From Herbaspirillum sp. CF444 (GTDB lineage: Bacteria; Pseudomonadota; Gammaproteobacteria; Burkholderiales; Burkholderiaceae_D): a stretch of 64,000 bases of DNA. Below, piece after piece: positions 39,360-46,775 of this stretch. A program made the position numbers and the translations under genes. Position 1 is the stretch's first letter; every line of letters begins with the position of its first letter. The notes under the pieces were generated by a model. The model searched no databases and was not told where the DNA came from. It saw nothing but the letters and a program-made list of their open reading frames with translations. The DNA is taken from positions 1 to 64,000 of the forward strand of contig NZ_AKJW01000022.1 of the NCBI RefSeq assembly GCF_000282135.1, in the 5' to 3' direction.

Positions 39360-39959
39360 CTGTCCCCGGAAAAGGCATCGGAACCACAACGCCTGATCGT
39401 CGCCATCACCGGCGCGACCGGCGTTGCCTACGGCGTGCGCCTGTTGCGCGTGCTGCGCGATACCGGCATCGAAACGCATCTGCTGGTCTCCGAGGCCGGC
39501 GTACTCAATCTGCATCAGGAACTCGACATGAGCCGCAAGGACGTCGAAGCGCTTGCCGACGTCGTCCACCCGGTGCGCGACGTCGGCGCATCGATCGCCA
39601 GCGGCTCGTTCACCTCGGCCGGCATGATCGTCGCGCCCTGCTCCATGAAAACCCTGGCGGCCATCGCCAACGGCCTGTCCGACAACCTCATCACGCGCGC
39701 TGCCGACGTGGTCCTGAAAGAGCGTCGCCGCCTCGTGCTGATGGTACGCGAAACGCCGTTCAATCTCGCCCATCTGCGCAACATGACCAGCGTCACCGAA
39801 ATGGGCGGCATCATCTTCCCTCCCCTGCCCGGCTTCTATCACCGCCCGCAATCCATCGATGAAATGATCGACCACACGCTCGGCCGCGTACTCGACCTGT
39901 TCGCCATTCCGCATACGCTGACGCCGCGCTGGAACGGTTTAAAAAAACAGCCGATATAA
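39360..39959 (+). CDS. ubiX: flavin prenyltransferase UbiX
   Basis: The protein carries the UbiX start LIVAITGATGVAYG (FMN loop), then SFTSAGMIVAPCSMKTLAAI and VVLKERRRLVLMVRETP. It makes prenylated FMN for the decarboxylase UbiD in ubiquinone synthesis. The glycine-rich loop lies before the first ATG/GTG/TTG-like start in frame (GTG at 39435), and a stop lies at 39306. No ATG, GTG or TTG exists between them, so translation probably starts at CTG 39360, eight bases after AAGGG. That gives 199 residues, the usual length. Confidence 0.88.
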   Translation: MSPEKASEPQRLIVAITGATGVAYGVRLLRVLRDTGIETHLLVSEAGVLNLHQELDMSRKDVEALADVVHPVRDVGASIASGSFTSAGMIVAPCSMKTLAAIANGLSDNLITRAADVVLKERRRLVLMVRETPFNLAHLRNMTSVTEMGGIIFPPLPGFYHRPQSIDEMIDHTLGRVLDLFAIPHTLTPRWNGLKKQPI

Positions 39960-39991
39960 AAAACGCTGCCTTGAAAGCAGCGTTTTTATTT
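39957..39991 (+). terminator. Rho-independent terminator of ubiX
   Basis: AAAAACGCTGC and GCAGCGTTTTT form a stem around a seven-base loop followed by more T residues. Confidence 0.9.
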
Positions 39992-40008
39992 TCAGCAAAC
40001 GATTTCAG

Positions 40009-40157
40009 AACCTGTTTAGATCTGTAGCGAGAGGCCATCAGCCGGTGGCGGCCGGAGCGGAGCTTAGTTGGAACCCTTGGAGTGTACTTTAGTACATGAG
40101 GATTCCGAGCACCGCCCGACGCCGGATCATGGCCTCGCAGTAAGATCTAAACAGGTT
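40009..40157. repeat. 149-base MITE/REP-like inverted-repeat element
   Basis: The ends are perfect inverted repeats: AACCTGTTTAGATCT at 40009-40023 and its complement at 40143-40157. The similarity continues inwards (GCGAGAGGCCAT versus GCGAGGCCAT), and a smaller palindrome TGTACT-TT-AGTACA is in the middle. The whole element can fold into one long hairpin. It has no coding capacity and fills the gap between ubiX and the SDR gene exactly, ending two bases before the SDR stop codon. Confidence 0.75.
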
Positions 40158-40158
40158 A

Positions 40159-40917
40159 TCAGCCGCGGCCGATAAACGGCATCTTGGTCGCCATCACCGT
40201 CATGAACTGCACGTTGGCATCCAGCGGCAAACTGTCCATGTACAAAATCGCCTTGGCCACATGGCCCGCATCCATGGTCGGCTCAACCTGGGTCGAACCG
40301 TCGGCTTGCAACGTGCCCTTCTTCATCAGCTCGGTCATGTCGGTCGACGCATTGCCGATATCGATCTGGCCGCAAGCGATGTCGTAGCGACGGCCGTCGA
40401 GCGAGGTCGACTTGGTCAGGCCGGTGATCGCATGCTTGGTTGCGGTGTAGGACGCCGAAAACGGCCGCGGCGCATGCGCTGAAATCGAACCGTTGTTGAT
40501 GATGCGGCCGCCGCGCGGCGACTGCTCTTTCATGATCCTGAACGCTTCCTGCGTGCACAGGAACACGCCGGTCAGATTGATATCGACCGCCGACTTCCAC
40601 TGCTCGTAGCTCAGTTCTTCGATCGACATCGGCGGCGCAAAGATGCCGGCATTGTTGAACAGCAGATCCAGGCGACCGAATTTTTCCTTCGCCTTGGCAA
40701 ACAGATTCTTCACCGAAGCCGGATCGCTCACGTCGGCCGGCACCACCAGCGCATTGGCGCCGAATTCGCCGGCGGCCTTCGCGATTTCCTGCAACGGTTC
40801 CTGACGGCGTCCGGCCAGCACCACGGCGTAGCCCTCGCGCAGCAAGGCCAGTGAAATCTGTTTGCCGATACCGGAACCGGCGCCTGTGACCAATGCGATT
40901 CTTTTCGGTGCTGCCAT
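40159..40917 (-). CDS. short-chain dehydrogenase/reductase
   Basis: The ATG at 40917 ([19 protein letters not shown]) has AAGGAG eight bases upstream; the longer frame to 40998 is rejected. The 252-residue protein has the classical SDR layout: TGAGSGIG cofactor loop, NNAG, catalytic Ser in NNGSIS, YTATK (Tyr/Lys), and a PG-replaced [10 protein letters not shown] segment. NAD(P)-dependent oxidoreductase; substrate unknown. Its 3' end touches the inverted-repeat element. Confidence 0.9.
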   Translation of the reverse strand: MAAPKRIALVTGAGSGIGKQISLALLREGYAVVLAGRRQEPLQEIAKAAGEFGANALVVPADVSDPASVKNLFAKAKEKFGRLDLLFNNAGIFAPPMSIEELSYEQWKSAVDINLTGVFLCTQEAFRIMKEQSPRGGRIINNGSISAHAPRPFSASYTATKHAITGLTKSTSLDGRRYDIACGQIDIGNASTDMTELMKKGTLQADGSTQVEPTMDAGHVAKAILYMDSLPLDANVQFMTVMATKMPFIGRG

Positions 40918-41534
40918 GTATTTTGCTCCTTGGTTATGAATTCCACGTGCCCCGATGGAGCGACGATTTTTATCGTTCTGAAAGATCGCGCCTTGCATGA
41001 TGCGACGCAGGGCTACAACCGAAAAACCAATATAGCAGGTAGTCCCGCTTAACGTTGTTGAGATATTTTCAGGTGATCGCCTTCGTCTTTCGAAAACGGT
41101 CCTGCCTCCAATAGCGAATCCAGACTATCGCTCTTTCCGAAAAATTATTTGCAATCATCACGAATGAGAAATATTGAAAACAACCTGTCATTTGTTAATT
41201 TTTGCAAGGATTCACTTTCAAAATACTGACAAATATGCGTCAGCAAATAACACAATGTACAGGACTGCAAATGCTCTGTAAGAGATTGTAATGTTCTCGA
41301 TTTTAATTTTAATAATTAACTATATTCAAAATCGACGTAGCTGATGCTACCCACCAAGCATAAGCCGACCAACGCATCACCCGCCCGGCAGGACATTCCC
41401 GGGCATTGCGAACCCGACGCTCTTGCACTGCAATTCCTCGTCATACCTATTTTTCTTTACCTGCAAACAGAACACTGCCATCGCCATGTCTGCACGCAAA
41501 CCATGCGTAGTGGACTTGGCGGAAAACCGATACC
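40918..41534. other. AT-rich intergenic region
   Basis: This 617-base stretch contains no supported gene. It is clearly AT-rich at 41080-41340. An inverted repeat with arms TCGATTTT and AAAATCGA lies at 41297-41335, separated by 23 very AT-rich bases. Such DNA often binds H-NS/MvaT-like silencers, which would fit an acquired gene downstream. Confidence 0.45.
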
Positions 41535-42515
41535 ATGACCGATACCATCGACGTCTTATATATCCACAGCCCGATTACGTACTCCATCGGACGTCAATTG
41601 CTCGCCAACGGCGAAATCCGCAATCCACTCGTCATTTGCGGACGCAAGACGCAATGGAACGGCCCCCACCTTGAAGTGGTGGACGATGGCATCTGGAATG
41701 CAGAACGCGTCCGCGATTTTCTGAAAACGATGCTCGATGCGCTTCCTTCAAAGCGGCCGATTCAGCTCAATGTCTATTTGCCGCATACCGGTTTCCTGCT
41801 CGGCAAACTGCTCAAGATGTCCCCGCTTGTCGGCCGTATCTGTTATATCGAAGAGGGCGACACTTCGCATGATCCGAGGCTGTCTCAAAACAAGCAAAAC
41901 CTGGCAATTCCGATTGAAAATTATGCCGCCATGTTTAAACGCGACCACTTGTTGGAGCGGCTTGGCATTACCGACGACATGATGCGCGGCATCAATGAAA
42001 TGGAAGCCATCTGGTTCGATGGCAATCATCCGAAATATGGCGGTGCATACAGCGTTTTGCCGACCTCATTCCCCGCTCTTTCCAACGTCCGCCGGCTATC
42101 GCTGGCGCTGCGAGAAGATGTGCCGGACAGAGAAAAAATCTGGGTCTGCATGTTGCCGAATATTGTCAGTCTCGCCTCCAGATACGACAACAATCAGGCC
42201 ACGTTGCAAAAGATTCTCTACGCGCTGGTTATTTTGCTGCGCGCCCAGAGCGCGTTGGCTGCCAGCATGTCGTGCTCGATTCTGGTCAAATTGCATCCCG
42301 TCGACGAAGCCAATCTCAGTGAAGAGTTCAAGGCGGAACTGATGCACGATGCCGGTCCCTACCTGGATTTCTTCAGTGACCGCGGGCTGGATTCCGGCTA
42401 CGAACCCGCGTTGTACGGCTTCGGCAAATACATTGTCATCAATATCTCGTCGGCGAGCCGCTATGTTTCCCAGATCCTGGGACAAGAGCGACTGGTGAAC
42501 ATCGCACTGGACTAA
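41535..42515 (+). CDS. sialyltransferase-like GT-B protein, orphan
   Basis: The 326-residue protein has no signal peptide and no clear membrane helix. I do not recognise it as a named family member, but it carries in order the three short motifs of bacterial sialyl/polysialyltransferases (GT38, GT52, GT80): EEG at 106-108 (CYIEEGDTS), HP at 254-255 (LVKLHPVDE) and SS at 305-306 (VINISSASRYV). By eye its base composition is AT-richer than its neighbours and it follows an AT-rich, gene-free stretch, suggesting transfer. No CMP-sugar synthase or capsule gene is nearby. A different GT-B or polysaccharide-modifying enzyme remains possible. Confidence 0.6.
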   Translation: MTDTIDVLYIHSPITYSIGRQLLANGEIRNPLVICGRKTQWNGPHLEVVDDGIWNAERVRDFLKTMLDALPSKRPIQLNVYLPHTGFLLGKLLKMSPLVGRICYIEEGDTSHDPRLSQNKQNLAIPIENYAAMFKRDHLLERLGITDDMMRGINEMEAIWFDGNHPKYGGAYSVLPTSFPALSNVRRLSLALREDVPDREKIWVCMLPNIVSLASRYDNNQATLQKILYALVILLRAQSALAASMSCSILVKLHPVDEANLSEEFKAELMHDAGPYLDFFSDRGLDSGYEPALYGFGKYIVINISSASRYVSQILGQERLVNIALD

Positions 42516-42533
42516 CCAGACATTCGATCATGG

Positions 42534-42574
42534 AAAACGCCATCCCTGCTTGTGGCAGAAGATGGCGTTTTTTA
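42534..42574 (+). terminator. Rho-independent terminator
   Basis: AAAACGCCATC and GATGGCGTTTT pair around 16 bases and are followed by T residues. It ends the orphan glycosyltransferase transcript. Confidence 0.85.
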
Positions 42575-42618
42575 TCGCCACACGATAAGCGGCGAATTCA
42601 ACGGAGCGATTCTTTGCG

Positions 42619-45318
42619 TCAAACCGATGTCGACAGCGGTTTGGTCAGATCGATGGTCAACTTTTCCGCCGCCGCTTTCAATTTCGCGGCATCGTCGCCG
42701 AACACTTCGGTCAACGCGGTATACGCGATCCAGCGCGCATCGACTTCAAAGAAATCGCGCAGGTTGGCGCGCGTGTCGCTGCGGCCGAAGCCGTCGGTGC
42801 CGAGCGTGACATAGCGCGCCGGCACATAGGCGCGGATGCCTTCCGACAAAGCGCGCACGTAGTCGCTGACGGCGATGACCGGCGCGGCGCTGCCATGCAA
42901 TTGCTGCGTGACGTAGGCCTGCTCGCGCGTCGCCGGCGCCAGGCGGTTCCGGCGTTCGACGGCAATGCCGTCGCGCGCCAGTTCGGTGAAGCTGGTGACG
43001 CTCCAGACTTCCGCCGTCACGCCGAATTGCTCCTGCAACATGCGCGCCGCAGACAGCGCTTCCTTCAGCATCGGTCCTGCCGCCAGCAAACGAACCTGCG
43101 CACCGGCTTTCGCATCGAGGCAATACATGCCGCGCAGGATGCCATCCTTGATGCCTGCATCTTGCGGCATGCTCGGCTGCATTTCATTTTCATTGGTGAC
43201 GGTGACGTAATAGAACACGTCCTCGTTGCGTTCCAGCATGCGGCGCATGCCTTCGTCGACGATCACCGCCATTTCGTAAGCGTAAGCCGGATCGTAGGAC
43301 ACGCAATTCGGAATGCCGGCGGCAATCACGTGGCTGCTGCCGTCCTGATGCTGCAAGCCCTCGCCGCCCAGCGTCGTGCGCCCGGAGGTCGCACCGATGA
43401 GGAAACCGCGCGCGCGCTGGTCGGCCGCCGCCCAGATCAGGTCGCCGATGCGCTGGAAGCCGAACATCGAGTAATAAATATAGAACGGCAGCATCGGCAA
43501 GCCGTGTACCGAGTAACTTGTCGCCGCAGCCGTCCATGACGAAATCGCGCCGGCTTCGGTGATGCCCTCTTCCAGAATCTGGCCGTCCTTGGCTTCGCGA
43601 TAGGACAGGATGGAGCCGATATCTTCCGGCTCGTACAACTGCCCCTGCGACGAATAGATACCGACCTGGCGGAACAGGTTCGCCATGCCGAAAGTACGCG
43701 CCTCGTCGGCCACGATCGGCACCACGTATTTGCCGAAATCGGCATCCTTGAGCATGCTGCTGAGCATGCGCACCAGCGCCATGGTGCTGGACATTTCCTT
43801 GCCTTCGGCATCGAGCGCAAACCTGGCGTGCGTTTCGATCGCGGGGACAGTGCGCCTGGCGTCGCCGGCAACGCGGCGCGGCATGTGGCCGCCGAGCGCG
43901 GCGCGACGGGCCAGCAGATGCTTCATCTCGGCGCTGTCCGCAGCCGGTTTGTAGAAGGCCAGGTTCTTGCACTGTTCGTCGCTGATCGGCAGTTTGAAAC
44001 GATTGCGGAAAGCGATCAGCACTTCTTCATCGAGCTTCTTTTGCTGGTGCGTGGTCATCTTGCCTTCGCCGGCCGCGCCCATGCCGTAGCCCTTCTTGGT
44101 CTGCGCCAGGATCACCGTCGGCTGGCCGAGATGGTTGGCGGCGGCATGATAGGCGGAGTGGATCTTCTTCATGTCGTGGCCGCCGCGACGCAGGCGGTTG
44201 ATTTCCTCGTCGGTCAAGGTCTCGGCAATCCGGCGCGTGCCCGCCGTCTGGCCGAAGAAGTGTTCGCGGTTGAAGGCGCCGTCGTTGGCGGCAAAGGTCT
44301 GCAGTTGTCCGTCGACCGTGCGATTGAGCGCATCGATCAGCTCGCCGTCCTTGTCGCGCGCAAACAGGCCGTCCCAGTCCGAGCCCCACAGCAGCTTGAC
44401 GACGTTCCAGCCGGCGCCGGCAAACAGCGTCTCCAGCTCATCGACGATGTGGCCGTTGCCGCGCACCGGACCATCCAGGCGCTGCAGGTTGCAGTTGACC
44501 ACGAAGATCAGGTTGTCGAGCTTCTCGCGCGAAGCCAGGCTCAGCGCCGCCAGCGATTCAGGCTCGTCCATCTCGCCGTCGCCGAATACGCCCCACACCT
44601 TGCGGCCCTGCTCCTGCAGCAGACCGCGATGTTCCATGTAGCGCAAAAAGCGCGCCTGATAAATCGCATTGATCGGGCCGATGCCCATCGAGCCGGTCGG
44701 GAACTGCCAGAAGTTCGGCATCAGCCATGGATGCGGGTACGACGACAGGCCTTGCTTGCCATGCTTCTTGGCTTCGATTTCGCGGCGATAGAAACTGAGA
44801 TCGTCTTCGCTCAATGCGCCTTCAAGGAAAGCGCGTGCGTAGATGCCCGGCGCCGAATGCGGCTGGAAGTAGACAAGGTCGCCGGCGAACTGCGCATCGC
44901 GTGCGCGGAAGAAATGGTTGAAGCCGACTTCGAACAGATCCGCCGCCGAGGCGTAGCTGGCGATGTGCCCGCCCAGTTCGCCATAGGCGCGGTTGGCGCG
45001 CACCACCATCGCCAGCGCGTTCCAGCGCATGACGGTGGCCAGATGTTCTTCAATCGCCTGCGCGTCGGATCCGCCGGGGAAAGGCGGCTCCTGCTCGGGC
45101 CGGATGGTGTTGATGTAGGGCGTATTGCGCATGTCGTACATATGGCGCCAGTTGATGCCCCATTGCTGCGCCGCCGCCGACAGGCGCGACAATAAAAAGC
45201 GCGCGCGGTCCGGGCCGACTTCCTGCAATACACCCTGCAAGGCCTGCAACCACTCCTGGGTTTCCTGGGCGTCGATATCGATGTCTTTGGCGAATCCGCT
45301 GGCTGATGACATTTCCAC
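42619..45318 (-). CDS. aceE: homodimeric 2-oxoacid (pyruvate-type) dehydrogenase E1, AceE family
   Basis: The 899-residue protein matches AceE across its length: WRHMYDMRNTPYINTIRPEQ at 58-77, the thiamine-diphosphate motif GDGEMDEPES through VVNCNLQRLDG, and a C-terminal transketolase-type domain. The start is GTG, seven bases after AAGGAG. No aceF or lpd gene follows, and the gene is divergent from an Lrp regulator. In Pseudomonas putida an E1-only homologue, MdeB, acts on 2-oxobutyrate beside the Lrp-type regulator MdeR. I infer the same role is likely here, in place of the main pyruvate complex. Confidence 0.92.
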   Translation of the reverse strand: MEMSSASGFAKDIDIDAQETQEWLQALQGVLQEVGPDRARFLLSRLSAAAQQWGINWRHMYDMRNTPYINTIRPEQEPPFPGGSDAQAIEEHLATVMRWNALAMVVRANRAYGELGGHIASYASAADLFEVGFNHFFRARDAQFAGDLVYFQPHSAPGIYARAFLEGALSEDDLSFYRREIEAKKHGKQGLSSYPHPWLMPNFWQFPTGSMGIGPINAIYQARFLRYMEHRGLLQEQGRKVWGVFGDGEMDEPESLAALSLASREKLDNLIFVVNCNLQRLDGPVRGNGHIVDELETLFAGAGWNVVKLLWGSDWDGLFARDKDGELIDALNRTVDGQLQTFAANDGAFNREHFFGQTAGTRRIAETLTDEEINRLRRGGHDMKKIHSAYHAAANHLGQPTVILAQTKKGYGMGAAGEGKMTTHQQKKLDEEVLIAFRNRFKLPISDEQCKNLAFYKPAADSAEMKHLLARRAALGGHMPRRVAGDARRTVPAIETHARFALDAEGKEMSSTMALVRMLSSMLKDADFGKYVVPIVADEARTFGMANLFRQVGIYSSQGQLYEPEDIGSILSYREAKDGQILEEGITEAGAISSWTAAATSYSVHGLPMLPFYIYYSMFGFQRIGDLIWAAADQRARGFLIGATSGRTTLGGEGLQHQDGSSHVIAAGIPNCVSYDPAYAYEMAVIVDEGMRRMLERNEDVFYYVTVTNENEMQPSMPQDAGIKDGILRGMYCLDAKAGAQVRLLAAGPMLKEALSAARMLQEQFGVTAEVWSVTSFTELARDGIAVERRNRLAPATREQAYVTQQLHGSAAPVIAVSDYVRALSEGIRAYVPARYVTLGTDGFGRSDTRANLRDFFEVDARWIAYTALTEVFGDDAAKLKAAAEKLTIDLTKPLSTSV

Positions 45319-45388
45319 GTTCTATCTCCTTGGTCAATACGACCACTGTACGCCGGATGAGGCAAAATGAGTCACTGAAATGAACGGC

Positions 45389-45418
45389 TTGACCTGTGAT
45401 ATTCAGCAGAATATGCTG
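45389..45418 (+). promoter_or_regulatory. lrp-type promoter with overlapping palindromic operator
   Basis: TTGACC (45389-45394), 17 bases, then TATGCT (45412-45417). The palindrome CAGCA-GAATA-TGCTG at 45404-45418 covers the -10 element, as expected for an autorepressing Lrp/AsnC regulator that also faces the divergent aceE-like gene. Confidence 0.5.
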
Positions 45419-45451
45419 CACAATAAAATTTAACGGAGGTAAATTTCAGAT

Positions 45452-45928
45452 ATGGAACTTGACGCCATTGATTTGCGCATCCTGGGCATCCTCCAGGAAA
45501 ACAGTGCTCTCAGCAATCTGGAGCTCGCCTCCAGGATCAACCTGTCGCCGTCGCCGACGCTGGCGCGCGTCAAACGGCTGGAGAACGAAGGCATCATCTC
45601 GCGCTACGTGGCGCTCGGCAATCCCCACCTGCTGGGACTGAAGGTCAACGTCTTCGTCAAGGTCAGCCTGGAAAAACAGGAGTCGGCCGCACTGGCGAAT
45701 TTCGAAGCCGCGGTCAGCGCCTTCGATGAAGTCATGGAGGTCTACCTGATGACCGGCGACGAAGACTATCTGCTGCGCATCGTCGTCGCCGACTTGCAGG
45801 CGCTGGAGCATTTCATCCTCGACCACCTGACCAAAATCTCCGGCATCAAAAATATCCGTTCCAGCTTCGCACTCAAGCAGGTCAAATACAAGACGGCGCT
45901 GCCCATCGGCGGATCGCCGGCACGCTAG
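45452..45928 (+). CDS. Lrp/AsnC family transcriptional regulator (MdeR-like)
   Basis: The 158-residue protein has the N-terminal helix-turn-helix (LDAIDLRILGILQENSALSN; LSPSPTLARVKRLENEGII) and the ligand-binding RAM domain (VMEVYLMTGDEDYLLRIVV). It starts 133 bases from the divergent E1 gene and probably controls it in response to an amino acid such as methionine or a derived 2-oxoacid. GGAGGT precedes the start. A palindrome overlaps its own promoter. Confidence 0.9.
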   Translation: MELDAIDLRILGILQENSALSNLELASRINLSPSPTLARVKRLENEGIISRYVALGNPHLLGLKVNVFVKVSLEKQESAALANFEAAVSAFDEVMEVYLMTGDEDYLLRIVVADLQALEHFILDHLTKISGIKNIRSSFALKQVKYKTALPIGGSPAR

Positions 45929-45961
45929 AAAAAAAGGCGGCTCACATCGCTGTGAACCGCC
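45929..45961 (-). terminator. minus-strand Rho-independent terminator
   Basis: On the minus strand GGCGGTTCACA pairs with TGTGAGCCGCC around GCGA, followed by seven T residues. On the plus strand there is no T-tract, so it serves a transcript coming from the right rather than the lrp gene. Confidence 0.7.
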
Positions 45962-46221
45962 TGCACGTCAATGCTCTCGCATCAACTGATGAGGCCTTGC
46001 TTGCGCATGCTGCGCCTCATCCCCTCCCCCCCCACTGCTTACTACCCCCACGACAAATTCCCTGGTGTATTTTCGGATGCATGCCGATCAGGCTGCATGG
46101 ATGAATTCTTCCACTTCCAGTGCGCAGACCTGCTTCGGCAGACAATGCACCTGCGCTTTACGACTAGTGGATGAACGCATCTTCCGCCAAATCGGCGCGC
46201 CCGCATATCGGGGTTTTCCTG
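45962..46221. other. gene-free segment between two minus-strand terminators
   Basis: This stretch holds an eight-base-pair hairpin, GATGAGGC and GCCTCATC, at 45988-46021 and a C-rich run. No coding frame is convincing. Because terminators facing the same way lie on both sides, a small minus-strand RNA is possible, but no clear promoter was found. Confidence 0.35.
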
Positions 46222-46246
46222 AAAAAAACCCGCCAAAAGGCGGGTT
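46222..46246 (-). terminator. minus-strand Rho-independent terminator
   Basis: On the minus strand AACCCGCC and GGCGGGTT form a stem around TTTT, followed by T residues. It lies about 80 bases after the stop of the small membrane protein frame at 46326. Confidence 0.8.
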
Positions 46247-46325
46247 GGGAAACGGCAAAAAATGCCGGGGAGGGAGGGTCAATTCATTACGCGCAGGCAC
46301 GCCGCCAGACGGGGCAGGCCCGCAG

Positions 46326-46532
46326 CTATTTCGCCGGCGCTGTCGATGCGGACGAGAGCGCGCTGGTGCAGATGTCCCATAAAGAAACCGGAACGCGGCC
46401 GATGTCGACCGCAAACACCCAGGTTGCCGAAATCAGACAAACGCCTGCGGCCAGCAGGAGCAAGATCACTTGCAGATTCGACAAACTGAACGGCGTGCGT
46501 GTTTTGCGGGAGGCGTTGTGCGGCATGAACAT
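46326..46532 (-). CDS. possible small single-helix membrane protein
   Basis: The frame gives 68 residues (66 from the second Met): a short basic N-terminus with several Arg/Lys, one strong hydrophobic helix (LQVILLLLAAGVCLISATWV) and a polar tail ending SSASTAPAK. It resembles no family I know. Support comes from the terminator that follows at 46222-46246 and a TATACT -10-like hexamer in the upstream region on the same strand. A good ribosome-binding site is missing, so this is tentative. Confidence 0.4.
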   Translation of the reverse strand: MFMPHNASRKTRTPFSLSNLQVILLLLAAGVCLISATWVFAVDIGRVPVSLWDICTSALSSASTAPAK

Positions 46533-46775
46533 TGAGCGCTGAAGATGGTGATCAGGCCGCAAGTATATGAATTCCCGGACGGAAAGAGAATGTGGCAAAT
46601 TGTCACAGGCATTTTCTCCCAGAATCTGCGTATCCTCACCAAATTTGGGATTACCGCTCATTTTAGCCATTCGGCCTGGTAGGTCGGCATGATAGAGTCG
46701 CAACAAAGGCAAGCAGAACAAATACCCTGCGCCGAACAAACAGATCAGTCGAAACCTCTTTTCCGAGTACAGGCA

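Noticed and set aside
41344-41538. Plus-strand frame of 64 codons before the orphan glycosyltransferase
   Set aside because: No ribosome-binding site or recognisable domain; it lies in the leader of the following gene.
42619-45318. Main pyruvate dehydrogenase complex locus
   Set aside because: No aceF or lpd gene follows and an Lrp regulator is divergent, so an MdeB-like E1 is more likely.
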